DNA from: Enterocloster asparagiformis
GTDB lineage: Bacteria; Bacillota; Clostridia; Lachnospirales; Lachnospiraceae
NCBI GenBank assembly: GCA_018380885.1
Contig: JAGZSY010000001.1
Span: 186,001 to 250,000, forward strand
Reading direction: 5' to 3'
DNA length: 64,000 bases
Shown here in pieces: positions 41,361 through 50,408 of this stretch. Position numbers and translations under genes: made by a program. Positions within the stretch are counted from its first letter, which is position 1; every line of letters begins with the position of its first letter. Under the pieces are notes generated by a model. It did no database searches. It saw only the letters and a list, made by a program, of their open reading frames with translations, and was not told the DNA's origin.

Positions 41361-42596
41361 ATGTTGGATGTGGGAAAGATGAGGGAAGATTTCCCGGTGC
41401 TGAACCGTAAAAAATTGATCTATATGGACAACGGGGCCACCACACAGAAGCCCTGGGCAGTGATCAACCGGATTACCGATTACTATAAGAGCGAGAATTC
41501 CAATATCCACAGGAGCTGTTACCTGCTGAGCATTCTCGCATCTGAAAAATATGATGAGGCCAGGAGAACCGTAGCCGGACTGATCGGGGCGTCGGCTCCG
41601 GCGGAGGTTATTTTCACCAAGGGGGCTACGGAGTCTTTCAACCTGTTGGCCTACGTATTGGCCGAGGGAAAGCTCGGGGACCGGGACAACGTGGTGGCCA
41701 CCGAGCTGGAGCATCACTCCAATTATCTGACCTGGCAGCATGCCTGCCGGCTCTCAGGAGCGGAATTCCGGGTGGCTTTGGCGGACAATACAGGCAGATT
41801 GGACATGGAGGATCTCAGAAGCAAAGTGGATCGCCACACAAAGCTGGTGGCAGTTACCATGGCCTCCAATGTGACCGGGGAGACGCCGCCGGTGGAGGAG
41901 GTAATCGGGATTGCCCGGCAGGCCGGCGCGCTGGTCGTGTTGGACGCGACCCAGGCAGTCCAGCATCAGAAAATTGATGTCAAAGCCCTGGACTGCGATT
42001 TCCTGGCCTTTTCCGGGCACAAGGCCTACGGCCCGATGGGCACAGGGGTGCTCTACGGGAAGGCGGAGCTGCTGGCAGAACTCCCTCCGTTTATGTACGG
42101 CGGAGATATGGTGGAGGCTGTGGGGGAGCCGGAAAATACATATAAGGATGCACCCTACAAGTGGGAGGCCGGAACTGTAAATGTGGCGGATATTCTGGGG
42201 CTGGAGGCGGCGGTGAAATATCTGCAGGCCGCAGGGCTGGATCATATCAGGGAATATGAAAGCTCCCTGGGCATGTACCTGGGCCGGCGTATGGGCCGGC
42301 TGGACGGCTATCGCCTGGTAGGAGCGGTTAAGGACAGCACCATCCTCTCCTTTGTGCCGGAATTTTGCTCGCCTTACGACATTGGAGTGATGCTGGCGGC
42401 CAACAATATCGCCATCCGCACGGGAAAGCACTGCGCCTACCCGTATATGAGGCGGCTGGGGGCCGAGAGCAGCTGCAGGCTGTCCATGGCATTTTACAAT
42501 ACAAAAGAGGAGATCGATGAGGTAGTGGACACGCTGTCCTCCATCCGAAGGCTGGCGGACAGGCGGAAGATTTATCACGATCCGGCGGCGAGGTGA
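41361..42596 (+). CDS. SufS-type cysteine desulfurase
   Basis: 411 residues, class V aminotransferase fold, group II (SufS/CsdA). The PLP Lys221 is in FSGHKAYGPMGTG, the early ATELEHHSNYLTWQ carries the conserved His, and the persulfide Cys358 lies in AIRTGKHCAYPYM, with the short loop typical of group II enzymes that need a SufE/SufU acceptor. It takes sulfur from cysteine, giving alanine and an enzyme persulfide. The next gene is a SufE-type acceptor; sufBCD are absent here, so the sulfur target is probably not the general Fe-S machinery. Confidence 0.93.
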   Translation: MLDVGKMREDFPVLNRKKLIYMDNGATTQKPWAVINRITDYYKSENSNIHRSCYLLSILASEKYDEARRTVAGLIGASAPAEVIFTKGATESFNLLAYVLAEGKLGDRDNVVATELEHHSNYLTWQHACRLSGAEFRVALADNTGRLDMEDLRSKVDRHTKLVAVTMASNVTGETPPVEEVIGIARQAGALVVLDATQAVQHQKIDVKALDCDFLAFSGHKAYGPMGTGVLYGKAELLAELPPFMYGGDMVEAVGEPENTYKDAPYKWEAGTVNVADILGLEAAVKYLQAAGLDHIREYESSLGMYLGRRMGRLDGYRLVGAVKDSTILSFVPEFCSPYDIGVMLAANNIAIRTGKHCAYPYMRRLGAESSCRLSMAFYNTKEEIDEVVDTLSSIRRLADRRKIYHDPAAR

Positions 42597-42599
42597 GGT

Positions 42600-43016
42600 A
42601 TGACGTCATTGCAAATGTTAGATCAATGGTGCGAGCGGTTTCAGACAGCGGATCTGCTGGAACAGTACGACATTCTCCTGGAACAGGGAATGAGGCTAAA
42701 GGAAGATGAGATCAGCCTGGAGGAATACAAAATACCGGGCTGCAAGGTGAATTTTTACATAAAGGTTACACGCCGCGGGGAAGGGCTGGAGCTGTTGGCC
42801 AGGAGCGACTCCCTGCTGGTGGGCGGGGTGATCGCCATTCTCAAGGAGATATACAGCGGCACTTTACAGGAGATCGGCCCGCTAAACAGTCCCATGCGGC
42901 TGGTGGAGTCCATAGATGACTGCATCATCAACCCGGACATCAAGCAGAACGGGCTCAAAAAGCTCTGCCAGGCCATGGAGGCGGCGAGCAACGCAAACGT
43001 AAGCGCTTACCTATAA
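42600..43016 (+). CDS. SufE-like sulfur acceptor protein
   Basis: 138 residues of the SufE/CsdE fold. The sulfur-accepting Cys is about residue 48 in EYKIPGCKVNFYIKV (family PGCQSQVW), followed by the helix-rich core LARSDSLLVGGVIAILKEIYSG. It takes persulfide sulfur from the SufS enzyme and passes it on. It starts 3 nt after sufS with GAGGTGAGGT as ribosome site. Presence of both Cys residues means the relay should be functional. Confidence 0.88.
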   Translation: MTSLQMLDQWCERFQTADLLEQYDILLEQGMRLKEDEISLEEYKIPGCKVNFYIKVTRRGEGLELLARSDSLLVGGVIAILKEIYSGTLQEIGPLNSPMRLVESIDDCIINPDIKQNGLKKLCQAMEAASNANVSAYL

Positions 43017-43043
43017 AAATAAATTTTAAAGGAGAAGAGGATT

Positions 43044-44492
43044 ATGAAGTATGCAATGGATGTGAAGGTGAATCTGAAGCCCGTATTCAGCAACATGGTG
43101 CATTCCGATATCTGGGAGGGACCGTGCAGAGTGGGGCTGCAGGAGGAGCTGGACCCGCGCTACGAAATCAGGGTGGGGAAAGAGCAATTCAAGGTTTGGG
43201 AAAAGGAACTGCGGGAGAATATCGGGGACTGCGCCAACATTATGGAACCCGTGTATCTGGAATTCGACGAGACGTTTGTGGTCAGCGACCGGGAGTTTGC
43301 CAAGCTGGACGGGGATGCCCACGAGGTGGACCTCTATTTGATCACCTACCGCGTGCCGGGCATCGAACGGTACAAAAAGGCGGTGTCCATGATCAATCTG
43401 GGCCCCACGCCCATCGATCTGGTGGGGTTCTACCGGGATATCGGCCTGGAGGCCTACATGGCTCACGACTACGAGGAGTACAACAAGCTGTTGAACTATT
43501 TGCAGGTGAAGAAAGCCATTGCCAACACAAAGCTCCTGATCCTCTCGGCCACCGAGGAGGTGCCGGCCAGCGTGAATACCAGCTGCTGCGATCTTCTGGG
43601 GCTGTGGCAGAAATACGGAATCCGCAATAACCGCATGACGTTCCGCAATGTGTTCGACGTGATGGACAAGATGGAGATTACCCCGGAGATAGAAGCCGAG
43701 GCCGATGAGGTGATCGGCGGAGCCGTGAGCTGCAACATTAAAAAGGAGTGGGTTTGCCAGGACCTGAAATATTTTCATGCGGTTCGGGCGCTGATGGAAC
43801 AGTTCGGCTGTAACGCCTTTACCACCTCCTGCAAGGAGCTTTGCGCGTCGCGGTATCCCATGCGGAACAAGTGCGTTCCCTGCATGACCCACAGCCTCAA
43901 CAAGGATGAGCGGATTCCCTCGGCCTGCGAGGAGGATATCAACGTCTGGCTGGCTATGACCGTGATGATGTACCTGGCGAAAAAATCGATTTTCATGGGA
44001 AATCCGGTGCTGGTGCTGAAGGGAACCAAAACGCTGGAACAGCTGGGTATGCCCAAGCTGCTCACCGCGCCCAGCCAGGTGTTTGACGAGGACGTGCTGG
44101 AGATCCACCATGCGGTTCCGGGCCGGAAAATGGACGGCTTCGGCGAACCGGATATGACGTATCAGCTGGGACATTTCACCTATGAGGGCTGGGGATCAAA
44201 AATCCAGGTGGATATGGCGGACCACCAGGATAAGACCGTCACCCTGGGCCGTTTCAACCGCAGGGGGGACAAGATGATCGTGGCCAGGGCGGAAATACTG
44301 GGATGTGAGATCCGTGAGGTCTATTGCAGTCCCGCGGTATTTTACCGCGTGGAGGGAGGGGCGCGTGAATTCCGCCAGGCCCTTGCCAAAGGCTCCTACG
44401 GGCACCATCTGGCTGTGGTGTACGGGGACTACACGGAACAAATCAGGGAACTGGGAGAGATAGTTGGATTTGAGGTGGAGGTGTTCAAATGA
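43044..44492 (+). CDS. Cysteine-rich L-fucose isomerase-like protein
   Basis: 482 residues. The overall plan resembles L-fucose/L-arabinose isomerase-type proteins: an N-terminal Rossmann-like half and a C-terminal half with IPSACEEDINVWLAMTVMMYL (compare the metal-binding Glu region in that family) and the later DVLEIHHAVPGRKMDGFGEP. It has 14 Cys, five of them clustered (C256, C263, C267, C277, C280, the last two as CVPC). That is unusual for sugar isomerases and suggests a metal or Fe-S site. The specific substrate is not known. Strong AAAGGAGAAG site; the next gene overlaps by 4 nt. Confidence 0.7.
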   Translation: MKYAMDVKVNLKPVFSNMVHSDIWEGPCRVGLQEELDPRYEIRVGKEQFKVWEKELRENIGDCANIMEPVYLEFDETFVVSDREFAKLDGDAHEVDLYLITYRVPGIERYKKAVSMINLGPTPIDLVGFYRDIGLEAYMAHDYEEYNKLLNYLQVKKAIANTKLLILSATEEVPASVNTSCCDLLGLWQKYGIRNNRMTFRNVFDVMDKMEITPEIEAEADEVIGGAVSCNIKKEWVCQDLKYFHAVRALMEQFGCNAFTTSCKELCASRYPMRNKCVPCMTHSLNKDERIPSACEEDINVWLAMTVMMYLAKKSIFMGNPVLVLKGTKTLEQLGMPKLLTAPSQVFDEDVLEIHHAVPGRKMDGFGEPDMTYQLGHFTYEGWGSKIQVDMADHQDKTVTLGRFNRRGDKMIVARAEILGCEIREVYCSPAVFYRVEGGAREFRQALAKGSYGHHLAVVYGDYTEQIRELGEIVGFEVEVFK

Positions 44493-45721
44493 AAAAAATT
44501 ATAGCGGCGGCGTTAACGGTATGTATGACGGCGGGTCTTATGGCCTGCGGGGCAAAGACGGAGGAAACATCGTCGGCAGCGGCATCTTCTGCTGCCGGCA
44601 CACAGGCCGGGCAGGCGGGCGGGGATACCTACAAGATCGGGATGTATCAGGTCATGTCCGGGGCCAATGCCATATATGGTGAGGAGGCGCTTAACGCCCT
44701 GAATATGGTGGTGGACCAGATCAACGCCGAGGGAGGCCTGAACGGGGCCAAGGTGGAGGTGGTGGTCTACGACGACCAGGGATCGCCTGAGGAGGCCGTG
44801 AAGGCGGTGACCAAGCTGATCAACGTGGATCAGATTGACGCCTGTATATCCTCCTGCGTGTCCAGCTGTATCCTGGCGTCGGCCGGCGCCCTCAATGACG
44901 CGAAGATTATTACCTTTGGCACAGGGCTGTCCCCGACCTACATGGATCAGGGCTGGGACTACGTGTTCAGGGCCTGCGTGAATTCCGATTTTGTGGCGCC
45001 GCTGACCGTGGAGCTGGCTAAGGACTTAAACGTGACCAGCGTGGCGATCTTCAGAGGGCAGGACGAGTCCGCCATCGCCACAGCCAAAACCTTTGCCGCC
45101 ACCTGCGAGGCCGAGGGGCTGCAGGTGGTGACGGAGGAGGCCTATAATGAGGGGGACAGCGATTTTTCGGGCCAGATCACCAAGATTATGAATTCGGGCG
45201 CGGATGCGGTGTTTATGTCCACTGTGGGCGCCACCTACGGCGTGTTTATCAAACAGCTGAGACAGTACGGATTTGAGGGGATTATCCTGAACAAGGAAGC
45301 GCTGCCCTCCGATGCGGTTCAGATAGCCGGCGAAGCGGCGGATTACGTGGCGTTCTCGGCCCCGTACCTGACCTACGCCTCCATCGACGAGTGCGACGAC
45401 CCACACATCAGGGAATTCCTGACACAGTACCAGGAGAAGTTCGGCGCCATGCCGGCCACGGACTGCGCCTACCGCGTTTACGACAGCCTGGTGGTGCTTC
45501 GCGAGGCGGCAAAAAAAGCCGGAACCAACGACCACGAGGCTGTGAAGGCTGCGGTAAATCAGATTTCGGGGCTTCAGGGGCTGGGCGGTGTGCTGGACTA
45601 CACGGACGGCTCCGGGGAAGGGCTGCACAATTTCAAGGAGTTTATCCGTGTGGACGGCAAAAACGTGTTGATGAAGGAATGGATGGAGAGCGACGCGTAC
45701 GCGCAGTGGCAGGCTAAGTAA
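44489..45721 (+). CDS. Liv-type ABC transporter substrate-binding lipoprotein
   Basis: 410 residues. The lipoprotein signal MKKIIAAALTVCMTAGLMAC puts the lipidated Cys at residue 20, followed by a Ser/Ala-rich tether. The mature domain is the type I periplasmic fold used by branched-chain amino acid, amide and urea importers: YKIGMYQVMSGANAIYGEEALNALNMVVDQINAEGG, later DQIDACISSCVSSCILASAGAL and a closing YTDGSGEGLHNFKEFI. It overlaps the isomerase-like gene (ATGA). The ligand may be a sugar acid, amino acid or other small polar compound. Confidence 0.92.
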   Translation: MKKIIAAALTVCMTAGLMACGAKTEETSSAAASSAAGTQAGQAGGDTYKIGMYQVMSGANAIYGEEALNALNMVVDQINAEGGLNGAKVEVVVYDDQGSPEEAVKAVTKLINVDQIDACISSCVSSCILASAGALNDAKIITFGTGLSPTYMDQGWDYVFRACVNSDFVAPLTVELAKDLNVTSVAIFRGQDESAIATAKTFAATCEAEGLQVVTEEAYNEGDSDFSGQITKIMNSGADAVFMSTVGATYGVFIKQLRQYGFEGIILNKEALPSDAVQIAGEAADYVAFSAPYLTYASIDECDDPHIREFLTQYQEKFGAMPATDCAYRVYDSLVVLREAAKKAGTNDHEAVKAAVNQISGLQGLGGVLDYTDGSGEGLHNFKEFIRVDGKNVLMKEWMESDAYAQWQAK

Positions 45722-45739
45722 AAAGACTGGGGGTAGGAT

Positions 45740-46612
45740 ATGTTCTGGCAGTTGTTGATATCCGGATTGGTGATTGGCAGCGTGTACGGGCTGATTGCGC
45801 TGGGCTACAGCCTGATTTACAAGGCGTCCGGTCTGATGACCTTTGCCCAGGGCGATCTGCTCACGGTGGGGGCGTTTCTGGGCGTGACCTTTTTCAACGG
45901 CTATCACCTTCCGTTCGTTGTCTCCCTTGCGCTGTCCGTGTTCATCGCGTTTTTTATCGGGCTGGGAGTGGAAAAATTTATTATCAGGCGGCTTTTGAAC
46001 AAAAAGGTCATGGCCATTTACATTGTGCTGGCCACCATTGCAATTTCTTATATTATCCAGAACGGAACCATGATCGGATTCGGTACCAAGACTCTGTATT
46101 TCCCGGCCATATTCCCGTTTAAGACCGTGAAGCTGGGAACTATTTCGGTTCAGACGGAGTCGCTGGTGTGCATCATTGTCGCGGTTTGCTGTATGGTTCT
46201 GCTGCACTTCTTTATGTCGAGGACAAAACTGGGGACCGCCATGCGGGCGGCCTCCATGGACGCCACGGCGGCTGAGGCCTGCGGCATCGACGTGTCCCTG
46301 ACGACGGGGATCACCTGGGGCCTGGCCGCCGGTCTGGCGGCCCTGGGCGGTATGCTGATCGGCCCCATTTTCGGCGTCTACACCACGCTGGGGGCCACCA
46401 TCGGCAAGAAGGGCTCGGCCGCCGCCGTGTCGGGGGGATATGGAAATATGTACGGCGCCATTGTGGGCGGACTGCTTTTGGGGATCGTGGAGACCATGGT
46501 GGCAGGCTTCTGGACCAGCGAGCTGAAGGATATGGTTTCATATGTGATTCTGCTGGCGTTCCTTTTCTTAAGGCCCACGGGATTATTCAACGAGCAGGCG
46601 ATCCAGGATTAG
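45740..46612 (+). CDS. Liv-type ABC permease (LivH)
   Basis: 290 residues, about eight membrane helices. The start (QLLISGLVIGSVYGLIALGYSLIYKASGLMTFAQGDLLTVGAFLG) and RAASMDATAAEACGIDVSLTTGITWGLAAGLAALGGML are diagnostic for LivH. Pairs with LivM; forms the channel through which the ligand enters. GGGGGTAGG precedes the ATG. Confidence 0.93.
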   Translation: MFWQLLISGLVIGSVYGLIALGYSLIYKASGLMTFAQGDLLTVGAFLGVTFFNGYHLPFVVSLALSVFIAFFIGLGVEKFIIRRLLNKKVMAIYIVLATIAISYIIQNGTMIGFGTKTLYFPAIFPFKTVKLGTISVQTESLVCIIVAVCCMVLLHFFMSRTKLGTAMRAASMDATAAEACGIDVSLTTGITWGLAAGLAALGGMLIGPIFGVYTTLGATIGKKGSAAAVSGGYGNMYGAIVGGLLLGIVETMVAGFWTSELKDMVSYVILLAFLFLRPTGLFNEQAIQD

Positions 46613-46627
46613 AGGAGGGGAATCATC

Positions 46628-47608
46628 ATGAATAAACTCAGGCAAAATTGGAGTTACATTGCGGTTGCTGCCGCGGCCGCCTGCCTGCCGGCAGTATTTT
46701 CCGGCTTTCCGTACGCGATCCTGATCTGCTGCTTTATCATGCTCTACATTATCGCTGTGTCGGGTTTGGATATTGTATTCGGATACTGCGGTCAGATTTC
46801 CATGGGGCACGCGGCATTTTTCGCCATCGGCGCCTACGGTTCTGCTCTGCTGCACGGCTATCTGGGCATACCGATTCCCGTGACCATGCTGCTGGGCTCC
46901 GTTCTTGCGGCGGCCGTGGGCGCGCTGATCGCCTATCCGGCCTCCAAGCTGGTATTCCACTTCCTTTCCCTGGCCACGCTGGCCTTCGGGGAGATTGTAT
47001 ACCAGCTGATTTCCCATTCTCCTGGAAATATCACCAACAATTTTGTGGGCTATTACACGGAGTCGGTGAGCGTGTTCGGGTTTCAGATCAACACGAACCA
47101 GCGTTTCTTCTACTTTGCGCTGCTGTGCACCCTGATCTTTCTGACGGCTAAGCACCGTCTGATCAATTCCAAGGTGGGGAGAGCCTTTATCGCGATCCGG
47201 GAGAGCCGCCAGGCCGCCGACGGGATGGGCATCAACGTGCGCAAATACAAGGTGATGGCCTTTGCCACCAGCGCGTTCTACACGGCCTTTGCCGGGGCAA
47301 TGTACGCCCACCTGGTGAAGTACATCAGTCCCGACACGTTTATGCAGAAGCAGAGCGTCATGTTTTTGACCATGCTGCTGTTCGGCGGAACGGCTTCCAT
47401 GTTCGGACCGATCTGCGGCGTGGCCATCGTCATGGTGCTCAATGAGCTGCTGCGCTCTGCGGAGCGGTATCAGATGCTGATTTACGGGGCCATGCTTCTC
47501 ATGGTGATTGTGATGATTCCGGGGGGAATCTACGGGACGGCGGAAACGTTATTTAAGAACCATCTGAAAAAGAGGAAAGGGATGAAAGCAGGTGCTGAAA
47601 GTCAATGA
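46628..47608 (+). CDS. Liv-type ABC permease (LivM)
   Basis: 326 residues, about nine helices. SGLDIVFGYCGQISMGHAAFFAIGAYGSALL and the cytoplasmic loop FIAIRESRQAADGMGINVRKYKVMAFATSAFYTAFAGAMYAH are typical of LivM. The last 17 nt overlap the livG start. GAGGAGGGG gives the ribosome site. Confidence 0.93.
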   Translation: MNKLRQNWSYIAVAAAAACLPAVFSGFPYAILICCFIMLYIIAVSGLDIVFGYCGQISMGHAAFFAIGAYGSALLHGYLGIPIPVTMLLGSVLAAAVGALIAYPASKLVFHFLSLATLAFGEIVYQLISHSPGNITNNFVGYYTESVSVFGFQINTNQRFFYFALLCTLIFLTAKHRLINSKVGRAFIAIRESRQAADGMGINVRKYKVMAFATSAFYTAFAGAMYAHLVKYISPDTFMQKQSVMFLTMLLFGGTASMFGPICGVAIVMVLNELLRSAERYQMLIYGAMLLMVIVMIPGGIYGTAETLFKNHLKKRKGMKAGAESQ

Positions 47609-48344
47609 CGTTACACTGAGCTTTGGGGGACTGAAGGCAGTGAATCATGTGAGCATGGAGGTCCGGGACGGCAGCATTACCGGTCTCATCGGGCCCAATG
47701 GCGCGGGAAAGACGACCTTTTTTAATCTGGTCAGCGGTGTTTACAAGCCGGATTCGGGAAATGTGGAATTTGACGGCAGACAGATTTCCGGTAAGTTCTG
47801 TTATCAGATCAACGAGTCCGGGATTTCCCGGACCTACCAGGTCATCAATCTGTTTAAGAAAATGACGGTGATGGAAAATGTTCTGGTGGGCATGCACTCC
47901 AGGCTGAAGGGCGGCTTCTGGCCCTCCCTGCTGCGGATGAGCGCACAGAAAAAAGAGGAGGAAGCGGCGCGGGAAAAGGCCATGGAGCTGCTGCGGTTTG
48001 TGGGCCTGGACGACAGGGCGATGGAACCGGCCGGAAGCCTTTCCTATGGGGATCAGCGCCTGCTGGAGATCGTCAGAGGTCTGGCCAGCGATCCCAGGCT
48101 GCTGTTGCTGGACGAGCCGGCGGCAGGGATGAATTCCAAGGAAAATGACGAGCTGCTGGTATTGCTTAAAAAGATCGCGGCCCGGGGCGTTGCAATTCTG
48201 GTTATTGAGCACGACATGAAGCTGATGATGAATCTCTGCGACTATATATATGTGCTCTATTACGGAAAAAAACTGGCGGAAGGGGCTCCGGCTGAGATTC
48301 AGAAGAATCCGGAGGTGATCGCCGCTTATTTGGGAGGTGAGTAG
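47592..48344 (+). CDS. Liv-type ABC ATPase (LivG)
   Basis: 250 residues, GTG start. Walker A is GPNGAGKTT, the signature is LSYGDQRLLEIVRGLA (degenerate from LSGGQ, as usual in LivG), Walker B is LLLLDEPAAGMN and the switch His follows in VIEHDMKLMMNLCD. The C-terminal ends with PEVIAAYLGGE, as in other LivG proteins. It forms a heterodimer with LivF. Confidence 0.93.
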   Translation: MLKVNDVTLSFGGLKAVNHVSMEVRDGSITGLIGPNGAGKTTFFNLVSGVYKPDSGNVEFDGRQISGKFCYQINESGISRTYQVINLFKKMTVMENVLVGMHSRLKGGFWPSLLRMSAQKKEEEAAREKAMELLRFVGLDDRAMEPAGSLSYGDQRLLEIVRGLASDPRLLLLDEPAAGMNSKENDELLVLLKKIAARGVAILVIEHDMKLMMNLCDYIYVLYYGKKLAEGAPAEIQKNPEVIAAYLGGE

Positions 48345-49067
48345 ATGGGGGCCATGCTGGAGCTGCACAATTTTCAGTACAGCTATGGAAACATCAAGGT
48401 GGTGAAGGGGATCGATCTCTATGTGAACCAGGGGGAAATGGTCACCCTGATCGGGGCCAACGGCGCCGGCAAGACCACCACGCTGCGCACGGTATCCGGG
48501 CTGACGGAGGCCAGGGGCGTGCAGGGGGAGATCATTTTTGACGGCAGACGGATCGAGGGGATGAAGGGCAGCAGGATAGCCAAAATGGGCCTGGTCCAGG
48601 TGCTGGAGGGACGCCACATCTTTTCCAAGCTGACCGTGGAGGAAAATCTTTTAAACGGCGCTTACACCCGCCGGGACACCAAGGGAATCCAGGAGGATTT
48701 AAAGAAGATATACAAACGGTTCCCGCGCCTGCTGGAGCGCAAAAGCCAGATGGGCGGCACGCTCTCCGGCGGGGAGCAGCAGATGCTGGCAATCGGCCGT
48801 GCGCTGATCGCCAATCCCAAGATGATTCTGTTGGACGAGCCCTCCCTGGGGCTGGCGCCGTTGATTGTGGCGGAGATATTTGAGGCAATCCGGGAGATCA
48901 ACCGGGAGGGGACCACGGTGCTGTTTGTGGAGCAGAACTCCAAGATTGCGCTGACCACCGCCCAGAGAGGCTATGTGCTTCAGACGGGGCGGATGATTCT
49001 GACGGATACCTGCGAGTCGCTGCTGCACAACGAGGAGGTTCGCAAGGCGTACTTGGGAGAGGAGTAG
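48345..49067 (+). CDS. Liv-type ABC ATPase (LivF)
   Basis: 240 residues. Walker A GANGAGKTTT, signature LSGGEQQMLAIGRALI, Walker B MILLDEPSLGLAP, and switch region FVEQNSKIALTTAQRGYVLQTGR all match LivF. It begins directly after livG (0 nt) with GGGAGGTGAG as ribosome site. Completes the importer. Confidence 0.94.
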   Translation: MGAMLELHNFQYSYGNIKVVKGIDLYVNQGEMVTLIGANGAGKTTTLRTVSGLTEARGVQGEIIFDGRRIEGMKGSRIAKMGLVQVLEGRHIFSKLTVEENLLNGAYTRRDTKGIQEDLKKIYKRFPRLLERKSQMGGTLSGGEQQMLAIGRALIANPKMILLDEPSLGLAPLIVAEIFEAIREINREGTTVLFVEQNSKIALTTAQRGYVLQTGRMILTDTCESLLHNEEVRKAYLGEE

Positions 49068-49075
49068 GATAAGAG

Positions 49076-50368
49076 ATGGATATTTATTCCGGCAGAGATA
49101 AGGTGTCGGCGCTGGTGAGAGATGTGCCGGTGCCGAAAATGTTCCGGGTGAGACAGATATTTGAGGGACCGGAGATTCCTTCCGGGGACGTGAGGGAGGT
49201 ATTGACGCAGCGGCTGAAACGGGACAGCGGCTGTGAGCGGATGGACGGGCTGAGGATTGCCGTGGCGGTGGGATCCCGTGGAATCTGTAATCTCCCGGAG
49301 ATCGTGCGCGCTGTAATCGCCTACTTAAAAGACATGGGGGCGCGGCCCTTTATCGTTCCCTCCATGGGCAGCCACGGAGGCGCAACGGCGGAGGGGCAGA
49401 GGGAGGTGCTGCGCTCCCTGGATATTACGGAGGATACGGCGGGCTGTCCGATCTTGTCGTCCATGGAGACTGTGTGCGTTGGGCGCAATGAGGAGGGCAG
49501 GGAGGTGCTGGTAGATAAAAACGCCGCGGAGGCGGACGGCATCGTGCTGATCGCGCGGATCAAACCCCACACCGCCTTCCGGGGCAGATATGAGAGCGGC
49601 ATGATGAAGATGATGGCAATCGGGCTGGCAAAGCAGAAGGGCGCTGAGCGGACCCACAACGAGGGCGTGGGAAACCTGGCTAAAAACGTGTATCTCAACG
49701 GTAAGGCTGTCATCGCGCACTGCAATGTGCTGTTCGCGGTGGCAATCCTGGAAAACGCCTATGATCAGACAGCGGAGCTCCATGTGGTGCCGGCCGGGCA
49801 GATCGAAGAGCGGGAGCCGGGACTGCTAAAAAAGGCGTTTGGCTATATGCCGGGGATTCTCACCGGGGACTGCGACGTGCTGGCGGTGGACCGGGTGGGA
49901 AAGAATATCAGTGGCGAGGGGATGGACCCTAATATTTCCGGCCGGTTTATCCTGCCCCAGTATGCCCAGGGCGGAATCTGTGCCCAGAAGGTGGCAATTT
50001 TGGATCTCACGGAGGAGACCCACGGAAACTGCCACGGCATCTGCAATGCGGACGTGATTTCCCAGGCCGTGTTCAACAAGGCTGATTTTGAGGCTTTTTA
50101 CATCAACAGCATCACCAGCACCGTGCTGACGCTGGCCAAGATTCCCATGATTATGAAAAATCACCGGGAATGCCTCCAGGTATGCCTGCGCTCCTGCGTA
50201 GGAACGGATCGGGTGAATCCGCGGCTGGTGCGGATCGCGGATACGCTGCATCTGGAGCACATCCTGCTGTCCGAGGCTTACTGGGATGAGGCGCAGAAAA
50301 TGGCTGGGCTTGCGGTTGAGAGCGAACCCTTTGAGATGGAGTTTGACCGGGAGGGAAATCTGTTTTGA
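49076..50368 (+). CDS. LarA-like protein (DUF2088, lactate-racemase-type domain)
   Basis: 430 residues with the DUF2088/LarA plan. VPSMGSHGGATAEGQREVL (His100) corresponds to the catalytic-His loop, and IKPHTAFRGRYESGMMKMM (His165, candidate cofactor Lys178) to the second half. In lactate racemase the His-Lys spacing is 10 residues, here 13, and the GFSGG stretch is missing, so this is a distant relative, perhaps a 2-hydroxy-acid or sugar-acid epimerase. No larB, larC or larE lie in the window. Last gene of the operon, 8 nt after livF, so it likely acts on the imported compound. Confidence 0.78.
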   Translation: MDIYSGRDKVSALVRDVPVPKMFRVRQIFEGPEIPSGDVREVLTQRLKRDSGCERMDGLRIAVAVGSRGICNLPEIVRAVIAYLKDMGARPFIVPSMGSHGGATAEGQREVLRSLDITEDTAGCPILSSMETVCVGRNEEGREVLVDKNAAEADGIVLIARIKPHTAFRGRYESGMMKMMAIGLAKQKGAERTHNEGVGNLAKNVYLNGKAVIAHCNVLFAVAILENAYDQTAELHVVPAGQIEEREPGLLKKAFGYMPGILTGDCDVLAVDRVGKNISGEGMDPNISGRFILPQYAQGGICAQKVAILDLTEETHGNCHGICNADVISQAVFNKADFEAFYINSITSTVLTLAKIPMIMKNHRECLQVCLRSCVGTDRVNPRLVRIADTLHLEHILLSEAYWDEAQKMAGLAVESEPFEMEFDREGNLF

Positions 50369-50408
50369 GATGCGCCAGATAGCATTGGGACGGCGGCTGC
50401 CTTAAAGC

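Noticed and set aside
41361..43016. General SUF iron-sulfur operon
   Set aside because: sufB, sufC and sufD are missing on both sides and the genes are embedded in a transport and isomerase operon.
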